Part shown: in pieces, positions 15,001 through 30,000 of the stretch
Position numbering within the stretch: position 1 is the stretch's first letter
Layout: each line of letters opens with the position of its first letter
Assembly: GCF_000340565.2 (NCBI RefSeq)
Contig: NZ_CP007203.1
Span: forward strand, 2,634,056-2,698,055
Direction: 5' to 3'
Length of the DNA: 64,000 nucleotides
Origin: Nodularia spumigena CCY9414
Lineage (GTDB): Bacteria; Cyanobacteriota; Cyanobacteriia; Cyanobacteriales; Nostocaceae
The notes under the pieces: generated by a model
The model's input: the letters and a program-made list of their open reading frames with translations, nothing else
Database searches by the model: none
What the model was told of the DNA's origin: nothing
Made by a program: the position numbers and the translations under genes

Positions 15001-18000
15001 GAGGTGTTTACTTACTTAAGTACATTTAATATTCCTCACATCGCCATTACTCACGGCGAAAACCCAATTGAATATTTATCTTCTACTCAAATGGGTGCTG
15101 TTGATGTCCCGCAAGTTCAGCCGGTTGATACTCTGGGGGCTGGAGATATTTTTCACGGTGCTTTCTGTTACTATATTTTACAGGCAAGTTTTACTGATGC
15201 TCTGACACGGGCTGCTAAAATTGCTGCTAACTCCTGTCAATTTTTTGGTACGCGTCGTTGGATGGAATCTGCTGTTAAGATTTAACTTCCACAGATGTAG
15301 ACTTCACCCCGTCTTTGACTTTGTTCAAACTCTCCCCTCTCCTTAGTAAGGAGAGGGGTTGGGGGTGAGGTTAGTGTATTTATTAAATCCCCATTCCTCA
15401 GTAATTAAGGCAAAATTAATGAAAGACTTGCAAGAAATTTTAGCGATCGCTCGTGAAATAAGTTGGGGTGCATCAGATATACTTAGGTCTTATTACGACG
15501 GCACTGCAAAAGACCCAAATTTAGATATACAGTACAAACAGAATGAGCCTGTGACTGTTGCAGATGTAGCCGTAAGTAAATATATTCTGGAAAAGTTACA
15601 AGCCGCTTTGGGTAATGAAGATTTTGCCTATATTAGCGAAGAAACTTATAAATCACAACTGAGTCCAGAATCGCCTGAATGGGTATGGATTATTGATCCT
15701 TTAGATGGTACGCGAGACTTTATTGAAAAAACTGGCGAGTATGCCATTCACATCGCTTTAGTTAAAGAAAAGCGTCCGATTTTAGCAGTAGTTGCCGTCC
15801 CGGAAACCGAAAAGTTATACTTTGCTACAAAAGGTGGGGGTACATTTGTGGAAACCCGCAATGGCTTTGCTCCCATTCAAGTCTCATCAGGTAAGCCGGT
15901 GGCAGATTTAACTGTAGTTGCCAGTCGCTCTCACCGCAATGAATCTTTAGATTACTTATTACAAAACTTTCCTTGTCAAAATTACAAATCTGTAGGCAGT
16001 ATAGGGTGCAAAATTGTCGCTATTGTGGAACAACAGGCGGATGTCTACGTTTCTTTGTCGGGTAAATCTGCCCCTAAAGATTGGGATATAGCAGCTCCAG
16101 AATTAATCTTAACAGAAGCTGGTGGTCAGTTTACTCACTTTGATGGCAGTTTATTGACATATAATACCGATGATATAAATCAGTGGGGTGGTTTGATGGC
16201 GAGTAACGGTGAGCATCACCAACTACTATCTGACACGGCTTATAGACTGTTGTTAGATAAAGATTGACTTCTAGGCTCACTCGTGATTATATAGCTTTAC
16301 AGGTCAATTGAGCATGATTTGAGCATTATGTTTTCTAAGTCTAAGAAGGGTCAAGTCTCAGTGCGTGTTGATTCAGGAAGTGTTAAAGCCTGTTTCCCCC
16401 GCACCTATTTTTCTAACTCTAAACAGGTTAAACTCGCCACTGGTATATCTTTAGTAGAAGGATGGGAGAACGTAGCTGCTAGATTACAACGTCGTTTACA
16501 ACTCGAATTAGAGGATGGAAAGTTAGAAAAAAGTGATGGGGAATTTAACATTACTTTTTACAATTCAATACTTGAAGAATACGGGTTACGAGCTAAGTTG
16601 CGTTTAGTTAGTTCACCTACGAGTATTGCTAAACCTGAACTATCGCTACTAGAAGTGTGGGACTTATATGTTGAATATAAGAAACCTAATGTTAGTTACA
16701 CCTATTACATAAGAGAATTTAAAGGTGTGTATCTTAATGCAATTAAAGCTGCATTATCTAATGTAGAAGAAACACCTCTAACTATACGTACCTGGTTATT
16801 AGATAATAGATGTAGAAGAATAGTTAAACATACTTTAATTAATATAGATAAAGCACATACCTTAGCTTTAAAGAGAGGTTTAATTACAGTTAACTTATAT
16901 GATGGTATAGCTGATGATATAGATATCTCAGTTAAAGGTAATAACACTATAAATCAATTAGATGTAATAGAAGAAGACTTACACCTATTCCGTATTTGTT
17001 CGACCATTTAACTAGTAGTATATTATCGTCTAAATCTATTCGATAGCTAAACTCATTAATTACAGTAAATGGATTAGTTAGAAAATAAGTAGTTATGTCA
17101 TTTATTATTCTAGATAAGTTATTCATAACATTTTATTAAATTATCACATTGAAACTCCACGTAATTATCTATTTCACTTTCATGTAGATTTAATAATGAT
17201 AAAGAACTTATTTCTAATTGTGTATATTTATCGTCGCACAATACAGATAAAGTAGCTTGATAAATATCAGTTTGGATATCTGATTCAATACTACTTTGAC
17301 ACAAATATTCATCAGATATATTACGCCAGTCCAGCTTCTCTCCGTATTTACGCTGGGAACGATGATTGGGGTCAGGATGTTGGTAAGGTATATATAACGC
17401 AGAATCATGGCGCAACTTGGAAATTATGTGTAATTTTACCTGCCTAGCCATTGGAAGACTATAACTCTACTACATCAGCCCTCTTTTTTATACTCTTTTT
17501 TTGGCTACAGTATTGCTAGAAGTATTGTTATCTTAGATAGCGAACTTAAAGTAGAAGATACAATAGCTATTAAACCTGATTACGATAGTTATAGTTGGTA
17601 TCCTTCTTCAACTAACTTATATTCAGGTTGGATGAAATGGCATAACAACTTTTTTGGTGCGGATATAAGCCTTTGTGGTATCGCTCTTACTATGCCCCAA
17701 TTGGTCTTGCACCTCAAAAAGTGGTTTACTATCCACCGCCCTTGTTGCGTGGGAATGGCGTAACCAGTGACAAGAAAATTTTACTTTGGCTACCTCAGAG
17801 ATATCCTGAATCAACCTTTTAATTGCGCGATCGCTCAACGGCAGACCCCGTTTTTTGGGATCAGGTGACATATTGGGAAACACTGGCGCACTGTCACTAG
17901 CCATACCCCGGTACTTCTTAAAAACCAGCGAAGTTTGGTGGCTATGATGCTTATACAGCAACCACTTTAACTTGGTTGTCGCCCCATCAATTCTAAAGCT

Positions 18001-21000
18001 TCTAATTCTGCTGTGATAGATAATCCAACACCCTCTTCAGAGGAAAAATTATCTAAAGGGGTGAAACACTTCTGTTCAATTCTTGGGGAAATTACACTAT
18101 CTTTCGCTAACAACTCCGTAGCCATATATTCAGCTAGACCATTAATATGGGGATACTCAAACAATATTGTAGAAGAAATTGTTTGGTTTAAACCTGCTTC
18201 TAAACGACTACGCAACTCTACCATCATGAGTGAATCCATACCCATGTCAAAAAACCCTAACCCTACATCTGGTAATTGAGCAGAAGAAGAACCTAATACT
18301 TGACTAACTTCTGTTTGTAGATACTTTTTCAAGTATACAATACGTTCTTTTACGCCTAAAGATTGGATTTGCTGTATTAGTTGAGAAGTTTGATTTTGAT
18401 TAGAGGTTGCTGGCCTTTTGTGGTAAAAATCGCTCAAAAAAGGTGAAGAAAATCTTTGTTTGAGAAGTTCTGACCAATTCACGGGAATTACCCCTACCTG
18501 TGTGGAAGATTGGGTGAGGAGAAATTCTAAAATATCTATACCTTGATTGGGAGTAATTCCACTGATACCACGCAGACTCATTTGCTCGGCAATTTTGCCT
18601 TGAGTAGCTGCCCCAATATCTGACCATACACCCCAATTTATACTCAGTGCTGGTAATCCCTGGTGACGGCGATATTGGGCTAAAGCATCCAAAAATGTAT
18701 TTGCAGCTACGTGATTTGCCTGTCCTGGAGAACCCAGTAGAGAAGCAGCCGAGGAAAACATGATAAAATAATCAAGAGGAATGTTTTGGGTTAATAGATG
18801 TAGATTCTCAGCCCCAGTAACTTTCGGACTCATGACACCCTGCAATCTTTCTAAATTTAATTGCTGCAAAACTCCATCATCTAAAACTCCGGCGGCATGA
18901 ATGACACCAAGTAAAGGCGGATAATTTTGCTGAATGTCTGCCAGCACTGCGGCTAATTCTGCTTTTTGGCTGACATCAACCTGGGTCGTAATAATTGTAG
19001 CTCCGGCTGCTTCTAAAGCTTGAATTTGTAACTTTGCTTCTGTATTTGGCTGGTTACGTCCTAAAAGCACAAGATATTTTGCACCTTTTTCCACTAGCCA
19101 ACGTGCCACACGCAAACCTAAACCGCCCATTCCCCCTGTAATTAAATAGGTAGCTTGGGGTTTTACTAACTCAGTTGGTGTGTGGGTAATGATGATTTTA
19201 CCGATATGTTTGGCTTGTTGCATCATCTGCAATGCTTCTACTATTTTGGTGGCGGGGAAAATAGTTTGAGGAAGCGATCGCACTTCTCCAGTGTTAAACT
19301 TCTCCATAAGACGATGCAACAAAGTTTGAATTTTCCCTGGTTCTTGTTGAGCAACACTCATCAAATCCACGAGATGATAAGAAACATGGGGCTTGACTTG
19401 AGCCACTTGTTGTGCATTCCAAACTCCCCGTTTCCCAATTTCGATAAATTGTCCTTGAGGTTTGAGTACCGATAAACTCGCAGGAATGAACTCACCAGAC
19501 AGAGAATTAAACACGATATCCACCCCTTCGCCGTGGGTGATTTCTGGAATTTCCTCAGCAAAATTTAAAGTACGAGAGTTAAAAATATGCTGAATACCGA
19601 AAGCGCGTAAAGTCTCCCATTTCCCCGGACTAGCTGTAGCGAACACTTCTAACCCAGCTGCTTGGGCAATTTGTAAAGCCGCCATCCCTGTTCCTCCAGT
19701 CGCCGCGTGAATGAGGATGCGTTGTCCCGGTTGAATTTTCCCAACTTCCCACAAACTATATGCAGCAGTGAGGAAATTGGCAGGAATTGTCGCTGCGGCT
19801 GCAAAACTCAAGGAATTGGGTTTAGCAATCACATAATTAGCATTAGTTGTCACATATTGACTAAAACTATCAGCAGCCAAAGCCAGCACAGCATCACCGA
19901 CACCGAACTGAGTTACACCCTCACCAACGGCGACAACCTCCCCAGCACATTCCACACCAAACCAGTTACGTTCAAAAGGCAATAATCCCAAAGCATCCAA
20001 AACATCAATAAAATTTAATCCTGTGGCTTTTACCTGAATTTCTACCTCTCCAGCTTGGGGTTGACGACGGGGGAAAGGTTGCCATTTTAAAGATGCAAGT
20101 ACACCGCGTTTGGCAATTGTTAAATGGTACGGTTGATTGGGAAGACTTTGACCAGTAAAACGAGTTAATCTTGCTACCTTGCGTTCAGATGTGTGTAGGG
20201 AAATTTGTTTTTCTTCCCCAGGATGAGTAATTTCGGTAACGAGGTTTTGAATTTGAGTAATCAGTTCTTGTGTAGGATCTAAATCAACACATCGACAATT
20301 TAATTCTGGGTGTTCTAAACTGATTACTTTGCCCATACCCCATAGAGAAGACTGACTTAATCCTGTGATAGTGTGAGGATTGATAGCATCTTGAGTCACT
20401 AACCAGAGATTAATAGGGTAATGTTGGGTTTGAATGAGAGTTTGGACGAGATGAAGAACATGATTACATTCATTTATATTATCTTGACAACCAGCGATAT
20501 AAATAATGTGTTTGATAGATTGAGAAGATGGTTGATGGAGAAATTCTCGAATATTATCAGAGAGTTTAAGGGTAATAGCAGATTCCTGTTGCAATTGTAA
20601 TTGTTGGGCGATACCTGTTGCCAATTCTGGTAAATCTGCAATAATTAACCATTCTTTGAGGCTGTTAATTTCCTTGATGAATTGCGAAACAATTACACTT
20701 TGTTCGGCTAATACTTCTGGGAGAATCGAATCAGGAGTAATATTAACAACGTTGGCAAATCCATTGGTTTGTAGTAACTTTTTCCAATTAGATGTAGAAA
20801 TCAGGGGATGATGAGGACGTAAATCTTTATCTTGAAACCGCCACCAACCTTCCGTTAAACCGAAAATCAAATCTATCCAAGCACTGGGGCGAGTACCTTC
20901 TAGAAGTATTAGCAATCCCTGATTTTTAAGTAAGGATTTAATATTAGTAACTGCGTCGGTTAAATTTTCGGTTGCGTGTAAAACATTAGCCGCAATTACT

Positions 21001-24000
21001 ATATCAAAACTATGCTCATTAAAATCTTGATTTACTAACGGTTGTTCAATATTTAGAGTTTGGTAACTCACAAACCCATAATCTGAAAATTGTTGACGTG
21101 CTTTTGCTATAAATACAGGTGAAATATCTGTAAATACATATTCTACAGATTTATTAGCGAGTTGTGGTAAAACATAAGCTGTGGTTCCCCCAGTACCAGC
21201 ACCAATTTCTACAATTCGCAGCTTTTCCCCTGGTGGTAATTTTTCTAAAGCAGAGTTTACCGCTTGCTGTACTAAAGTATTCATTACCTTTGCACCAGGA
21301 GAATTTTGATACAATTGGGTAAGGGTTGTTAAGTCTCCGTTGGGGAATAATATCTCTAAAGGATTACATTCTCCCCGCAAAACTTTAGCCAAGTTTGTCC
21401 CACAACGTTCTATTAAAGTTAATTCGGCTGTAGTTTCTGGGTATTGTATTTTTAGTTCTGTTTGGAGATTTTGCGGATTTTCAAAATTATGTTCATTTTG
21501 CTTTTGTAGGGTAGATAGATGTGTATATAGTTGTTGATATTGTGGTGCTACTTTTCCATTTTGTGGTGAGGATGAACTAAAAGTGTGCAGTGCTTGGATA
21601 ATATATGCAAGACTTAATTCTTCTAATTTTGGCAGAAATTGGGCATAACGTTGAATTTCATCTGTTGTTAAAACTTGAGTAAATTGAGGGGCTATTTTTT
21701 CGGCAATTTCTGCCGGAGAAGTCAGGAAAGAATCAGATGTACAATTAATAATTAACGGTTGAAGTCGCCATTCAATTTCATATAACCAGTCTTTCCACTC
21801 TACGAGATTTTCTGATTCTATTGCTTTGAGTTGTAATCCTGATATTGCAGCAATTAATTGACCATCTGGGGTAAAAATTTGGATATCGGCGATTAAAATT
21901 GGGGAGGTTGTCTGTTGAGGAATTAATTTAACTAAACTCCAAACTTTTTCGCCAATGGGTTGCCAAATTGTCAATTTATCTACACCAATGGGTAAGTAAA
22001 TAGAGGGTGTATTTTGTTGGTAAAATATAGCCGCTATTGTTTGTAAGCAAGCATCTAAAACAATAGGATGAAATTGATAATTATAATGGCAATTACAAGC
22101 TATTGGTAAGTGAATTTCGGCTAATGCTTGGTTTTGATGATGCCAAAGTTGGGTAATAGCTTGGAAGGTTTCACCATAATCAATTCCTACTTGTTTGAGA
22201 TTTTCATAGAAGTCAGCAATATCTGTAATTTTAGTAAATTGATTTTGCAGTTCTACAAAATTAATAACCTGGTTTTGAGGAATATGAATGTGAGGTTTTA
22301 TTTTACCGGTAGCATGAGTTATCCAGTTATTTTCTACTGGGTTGATTTCGGTGCTGACAATTTCAAAGTCCTGATTATTATTGAGGATAAGTTGTATATT
22401 TCTGGAATTATCTGGATTTAAAATACAAGGTTGTTGAAAGGAAATAGTTTCTAAATAAAATTTATTATCTTTAAATATTTCCTTCCCCGCAGACAGCGCC
22501 ATTTCCAAATATGCCGCCCCAGGTAAGATAATTTGGTTAAATACGCGATGGTGTTGGAGGTAGACAGGATAACTATCAGATAGTTGTTGCTGAAAATATA
22601 TCTTAGTGGATTTAGCTAAGTTTAATTTTTCTCCTAATAAGGGATGTATGCTATTATTTGTGTTTGAATAAGAATTGTTATTTTCTGGATTAATATCTAC
22701 CCAATACCGCTTTCTTTGAAATGGATAATTTGGTAAATCTATCCGTTGGCGCTGGTAATTTTGCTCGAAGCCATGCCAATTAAATTTTACTCCTTTTGCA
22801 TAAAGTGCAGCTATACTTGATAGTATGACTTGCCAATCTTGTTGTCCTAGTTGCAAAGTTGGTAATAATTCTATATTGCTTTTCTCTTGATTGGCAATAA
22901 TTGAACGTGTCATTTGTAGTAAGGTTGGCTTTGCACCTATTTCTATAAAGACAGTACAATCTTGTTGAATTAAAGTTTCTATTCCTGGCAGGAACTGGAC
23001 TGGTTGACAAATGTGACGACACCAATATTCAGGAGTGGCGATTTCTGAATTAATTAAATTTCCGGTGACATTAGATATGATCTGATATTTAGGAGGATGA
23101 AAATTGATAGTATGCAGAATTTCCTCAAATTCTCCTAACATCTCTTTCATCATGGGTGAGTGGAAAGCATGGGAAACTGATAAAGGGATGCTTTTAATTT
23201 TTTGTGCTGTTAAAACGGTGATAATTTGCTCAATTGCAGAGGTTTCTCCGGAAATTACTGTATTATTAGGTGCATTAATTGCGGCAATGGAAACCTGTTG
23301 ATTATAGGGTAATATGAATTTTTCAATTTGAGAGGCGCTGGCTATTACTGCTACCATTTTACCTTGGGGTAGCTGTTGCATTAAACGGGCGCGATTGGCA
23401 ATTATTTTTAACCCATCTTCTAAATTGAAAACTCCAGCAATACAAGCGGCTACATATTCACCAACGCTATGTCCTATGAGAAAATCAGGTTTGATTCCCC
23501 AAGATAGCCAAAGTTGACAAAGTGCATATTCAAGGATGAATAATGCGGGTTGGGTGTAGAAAGTTTGGGAGAGTAATTCGTCACTATTTTGGTTATTTTT
23601 CCCCAAAAATAAGGGCTGTAAATCTAAACCTGAGTTAGCTAATAATAATTGACAGCATTTATCTATTGTTTCTCTAAATAATGGGGCAGTATGATATAGT
23701 TGAAAGCCCATTTGTTGATATTGTGAACCTTGTCCGGTGAAGAGGAAGGCAATTTTTGGGCGAGATTGATAATTTACTCTATTTGTAAATATATTGGCGG
23801 TTGCTTCACTATTAATGAAACAATTTAGTTTTTCTTGGGCTGTGGTGAGGGAATCTGCAATAATAGCTAAACGATATTCTAATTTACTTCTCCCAGTATT
23901 GGCACTATAACAAATATCTGCCCAGTCAATATCTTGGAGATGGTTAATATAGTTTTTTGCTAGTTGTTGTAATGCTGTCTCAGTTTTAGCTGATAAAGTC

Positions 24001-27000
24001 AAAATATGCAAAGGACGTTCATTATCCCTAGTTTTTGGTAAGGGGAGGGAGTCATTTTTAGACAAAATCACATGGGCGTTAGTTCCACTAAAACCAAAGG
24101 AACTTACCCCAGCTATTTTTTTACCATGCCAAGGTGTACAAGTGGTGGGAATATGAATTGGGAACTGTTCCCAAGGAATATGGGGGTTTGGTTGTTCAAA
24201 ATGCAAATGAGGGGGAATTTCTCCATATTTTAACGCCAGTACGACTTTGATTAACCCGGCTATTCCCGCAGCTGCTTCTAAATGTCCGATGTTGGTTTTG
24301 AGTGAACCTACTAATAAAGGCGATTTTTGATGACTTTCGCTAAATACAGCCCCTAATGCGCCAATTTCAATGGGATCTCCCAAGGCTGTACCTGTTCCAT
24401 GTGCTTCTATATATGTAATATCACTAGGTTGTAATGTCGCATTTTTTAAGGCTTGTCTAATAACTGCCTGTTGTGCGGGACCGTTGGGAACTGTTAAGCC
24501 GCTACTGCGTCCATCTTGGTTGACGGCACTTCCCCGAATTACTGCTAGGATGGGATGTTTGGCGGCTAAGGCATCGCTAAGTTTTTCCAGAATGATTACG
24601 CCGCAGCCTTCACTCCGCACGAAGCCATCTGCTTTAGCATCAAAGGTTTTGCATTTTCCATCTGCTGCTAACATCCGCGCTTGGGAAAAGTTGATGGTAT
24701 ATTCTGGGCATAGGATGCGATTTACACCACCGGCTACAGCGAGTTGACATTCTCCCTGGCGCAGGCTTTGACAGGCAAGGTGTACGGCAACTAAGGAGGA
24801 GGAACAGGCGGTATCTACTGCTAAGGAGGGGCCGGTTAATCCTAGTATGTAAGAAATGCGACCAGATGCTGTACTGTGGGAATTACCTGTTGCTAGGTAG
24901 GCATCAATGTCTGTAATGGGACGTTGCAATAAGTGGGTGGAGTAATCGTTGCTACTGATGCCAATAAACACTCCTGTTTGACTACCTATAAGTTGTTCGG
25001 GTAATATGCCTGTGTTTTCTAAGGCTTCCCAAGTGATTTCTAATAATAGCCTTTGTTGGGGATCTAGAGATATGGCTTCTCGCGGTGCTATGTTGAAAAA
25101 GTCTGCGTCAAATTCTTGGAGGTGTCCAATGAAACCGCCGTGACGGGTGGACATTTTTCCAGGTGTGCTGGGATTGTTGTGGTAAAGGGTGTTGATGTTC
25201 CAGCGATCGCTCAAAATTTCCGTAATTCCACTGTGTTTATTGCGTAGTAATTGCCACAATTTTTCGGGGGTGTCTGCACCACCAGGAAGGCGACAGGCTA
25301 TTCCTACTATGGCTATGGGTTCGTTTTGAGTTTTGAGTTGGCCTTTCAAGTCTTGGATTTGCTTGAGGGCTTTTTGCATTAAGGTGCGGTAGTCTTGTGT
25401 CATGGTTTTTTAACGCAGAGGGGCGCGGAGGTAAGCGCAAAGGTGCGCGGAGGTTAGTTGAGTTCTTGGGCTAGTAGGTGGGCGATTTCTGCTGTGGAGG
25501 GTTCTGGGGTTTTTTGTAGTTCTTTGTTGAGGTGGTGGGCTAATGTTTGTATGTTGGGATAGTCGAAGGCTATTGTTGATGGGAGGGTGAGTTTGAGGTC
25601 GGTTTGGAGGCGGTTTTTGAGTTCAATGGCTGTGAGTGAGTCCATTCCTAAGTCGAAAAATCCGGTTTGTGGGTTAATTGCGTTGGGTGCAAAACCTAAG
25701 ATTTTTGCTATTTGTTCACGGATATAGGTTTCTATTAGTTCGTAACCTGCTGTTTTGTCTAGTTGAGATAGTTTTTTGAGTAAATCTGTTTTGGGGGGTG
25801 GTGTTTCGCTGATTTCTGGGTTGTTGGCTGGATAAAAATTCTCGAAAAATGGTGAGTTAATGGCGAATTTTTGCCAGTTAATGGGTATAACTCCTATTTG
25901 GGTGAGGGGTTGGGTGATGAGATGTTGTAAAATTTGAATACCATCTGATGGTGCGATCGCATCAATTCCTTTTTGCTGCATTTGGTTGGTGGCTTGAATG
26001 GCTGAACCAATTTCTGACCAAATTCCCCAGTTAATACTCTGTGCGGGTAAGCCTTGAGTAGTGCGATAATGGGCTAGGGTATCTAGGAAGGTATTTGCAG
26101 CTACGTGGTTTGCTTGTCCCGGTGAACCGAATAAGGCGGTGGCTGAGGAGAATAAGACGAAGAAATCTAAGGGTTGGTGTTGGGTTAAGGTATGGAGGTT
26201 CCAAGCACCCATGACTTTCGCCGCCATCACTGTTTGAAAGCGTTCCCAGTTCATTTGTAACAGCGCCCCATCATCTAATACTCCCGCCGCATGGATAATT
26301 CCAGCTAGGGGATATGCAGATTTGGTGATTTCTGTCAAGATGTTGCTTAATTTTGCTTTTTGGGATACATCTATTTGTGCGATCGCAATTCTCACCCCAG
26401 TAGCTTCTAATTTCTGAATCCTTGACACTGCATCAGATGTAGGTGCATTGCGTCCCAGTAAGAGGAGATGATTTGCACCCATTTTTACCAGCCATTCCGC
26501 CACTAGTAAACCTAAACCACCTAAACCACCAGTAATTAAGTAGGTGTAATTACCTTTAAGGGGATAAAGAGAATTCCCCATTTCCCATTCAACTACGACT
26601 TTTCCAGTATGCTTACCCTGTTGCATATATCGAAAAGCATCTACTATTTCAGTAATGGGAAATACTTTTGCAGCTAGAGGTTGTAAGCGATGTTGCTCAA
26701 ATTCTTGTCCCAATTGCTGTAAAATACTCTGTACAAGTTCCGGTTGCTGGTGGCACAAATCTACTAAATCTACCAAGAAATAACTTGCATTTGGTTTCAT
26801 TTGTTGTACCTGTTCCTGCGTCCACACATCAATTTTGCCAATTTCCACAAACCTTCCTTGGGGTTTGAGAATAGCTAAACTCTCAGTAATAAAATCTCCA
26901 CTTAGAGAATTGAGGATAATATCTACACCTTCTCCTTGAGTTTGGGCGAGAATTTCCTCAGCAAAATCTAAGGTGCGAGAGTTGAAAATCTGCTTTACGC

Positions 27001-30000
27001 CTAAGTTTTGCAAAGTTTCCCACTTCTGGGGACTGGCGGTAGCAAATATTTCTGCCCCTGCTAGTTGGGCTATTTGGATGGCTGCTTGTCCGACACCACC
27101 CGCAGCTGCATGGATGAGAATTTTGTCACCAGGGCAAATTTTGGCTAAGTGATGCAAGGTGTAAAAGGCGGTGAGAAAGGCGGCGGGTATGGTCGCGCCA
27201 TCAATTATACTTAAATTTTGGGGTAGGGGGATTGCGATCGCTTCCTTAACAATGACATACTGGCTAAAACTTCCACTGGCTAAGGCCATAACTCTTTGTC
27301 CGACTTGCAGGTGTTTTACCCCTGTACCAATGGCTACTATTTCCCCGACGCACTCACAGCCTAACATTCCGGGTTCACCTGGGTATAAGTCTAAGGCGTT
27401 TAAGACATCACGGAAGTTTAAGCCTGTTGCTTGAACGCAGATTTCTATTTCTCCTGGTTTTGGGGAAGGGCGGTTCACTGTTTGGAAGGAGAGGTTTTCT
27501 AATGTTCCTCTTTGTTTGATGGTTAGACGGTGATTTTCACGCAGAGGCGCAGAGGCGCGGAGAGGAGTTTGAGTTAGTCTTGCAGCATATCGGGTTTGGT
27601 TACGCCAAGCAATTTCTGTTTCTGGGTTTGTGAGGAGTTCTTTGAGGATAATATCTGTTTGTTCTGTGGGGGTACGGGTTGGATCTAGGTCTAAACAGCG
27701 ACAGTTTAATTCTGGATGTTCTAACTGTATTACTTTCCTGATTCCCCACAATGATGCGGCTGCAAGTCCTTTTATTGAAGCATCTTTTCCTGTATTTACT
27801 GCTCCTTGAGTTACTAGCCACAATTGCGATAATTGCTGATACTCTATGTTATTATGTAACCAATGCAACAGACTTTCGCAGAGTGTCTGTTGTGTTTCCA
27901 TCAATTGTTCTGTGGTTAATTCGTCGGGGAGGGGTACATCTAAACCCCAGAGGTTAATTAGGTGTGATGCTGGCGTGGGAAGGGTGGGAAGTTCTGAGTC
28001 AGCAAAAATTAACTCACAAGTTGCACCTTGGCCTTGGAGATGAGTAGCAATTTTTTGTCCTACTCCCTGTTTATCTGCTAATATTAGCCATATATCTGGT
28101 TTAATTGGGGCTTGCGCCACAATTAGCGCCTGATTTCCGATAATTTCATTTAATAGCGTGGGAGACTCAAAACCCTCTTGTGTGAGTAAGTTCTGCCATT
28201 GTGTACTGGAAATGAGGGGATGATGGGGACGTAAGCCATAGTCCTGGAAACGCCACCAGCCTTCAGTTAACCCAAATATTAAGTCTAGCCACCAGACAGT
28301 CTGCACTCCTTCTAATAAAAACAGTAAGCCGCCTCTTGACAATAATTGCTTAATATGTATGACAGTTTTCTGTAAATCTTGGGTGGCGTGGAGAACGTTA
28401 GCAGCTATGATCATATCAAAGCTGTTTTCTGTGAAGCCTTGAGCAGAAGGCGATTTTTCTACATCAAATATCTGGTATCGCACACAGGAATAATCTGGGA
28501 ATTGTTGCTGTGCTTTGCTGAGGAATAATGGTGAAACGTCGGTGAAGTAATATTCAATTTCTCTTTGCGCCAATTCTGGTAACAGATGTGCTGTAGTTCC
28601 CCCTGTTCCCGCACCTATTTCTAGAATTCGCAGGGGTTTTTCTGGTGGTATTTCGGCTATGGCTGTGATTATAGCTTGTTTTACCAAATTATTCATCATT
28701 TGAGCAATGGGTGAATTTTGGTAAAGTTGCGTTAAGTCGCTCAAGTCTCCACCTGGAAACAATAACTCTAATGAATCGGTTTTTCCCAGTAAAACTTCTG
28801 CTAAATTGCTAGTACAGCGTTGGAGTAGATTTAATTCTGATGCGGCGTTGGGATATCCTTGACGCAACTGGTTAAAAACTGAAGCTGTTGTTATGCTGGG
28901 AGGTGTTTTTATGACTCGCCAGTTTTCTCCTTGGGGTTGTAATATTCCTTGGCTTTGGAGAATCTGTAATAAATGCTGATATAATTTTTTATATTGGCTT
29001 GTTATACCCATTTTCTGCATTGTTTCTGTTGCAGAGAATTCCTCACCACCTGTTAATGGTAGTTGCAATTTTTGAAATGTCTCTATTACACAGTCAAAAC
29101 TCAACTTTTCTAGTTGGGATGATAAGGATATATAGTTTTGTAAGTCTGACTGCTGTAATAGTTGTAATTTTGAGTTACTAATTGCGGTGGGAGTGAGTAA
29201 GCAATGGCTAAGAATTGGTTCTGCTTGCCATTCAATATTATATAACCAATCATGCCAGTTGTTTAATTGCCTGACTGGTTGAATTTGTAAGCCGTTGATG
29301 ATTGCAATTAATTTACCATCTGGATGGAAGATTTGGATATCAGCAATATAATCAGATGTTTCTCGTAGTTTTACATGACTCCAAATGTGAGAGAATGTTT
29401 GGTTTTCGCCATACCAATACACTTTTTCTATGGCTACAGGGAGGTAAGCTGTAGGTGGTTGGAAGTCTAGTAAAATTGCTCCCATTACCTGTAAACAAGC
29501 ATCTAATAATATCGGATGAATTTGATAAGGGTAAATATCAATTTCTGGAGATAGTTTTATGTGTCCTAATGCTTGTTTTTTACCTCGCCACAGTTGTTGA
29601 ATGGCTTGGAATGATTTTCCATATTCTATTCCTACTTGTTTGCAGGTTTGGTAGTAGGTATTTACGTTAATTTCTTGGTTGCAAGTTTTTTGGATTTGGG
29701 TAATATCTGGAGGAGGGGGTGAGGATGGGGGTGATGTTTGGATGATTCCGGTGGCGTGGGTTTTTGGTTCACGCAGAGGCGCAGAGGCGCAAAGGGAAGA
29801 AGTATGGAAGGAGAGGATTTCTATTTTGTAGGTTTGGTTTTCTGAGGGGGTGAGAGTTATTTGTATGGTGATATCTGTGGTTTCTGGTAAGGGTAAGGCT
29901 TGGAGAATTTCGAGATTTTGAATGTGGTAGGAGTGAGATTTAAATATTTTTTCTGCGGCTGCAATTGCTATTTCTACATAACCCGCAGCCGGCATGATTA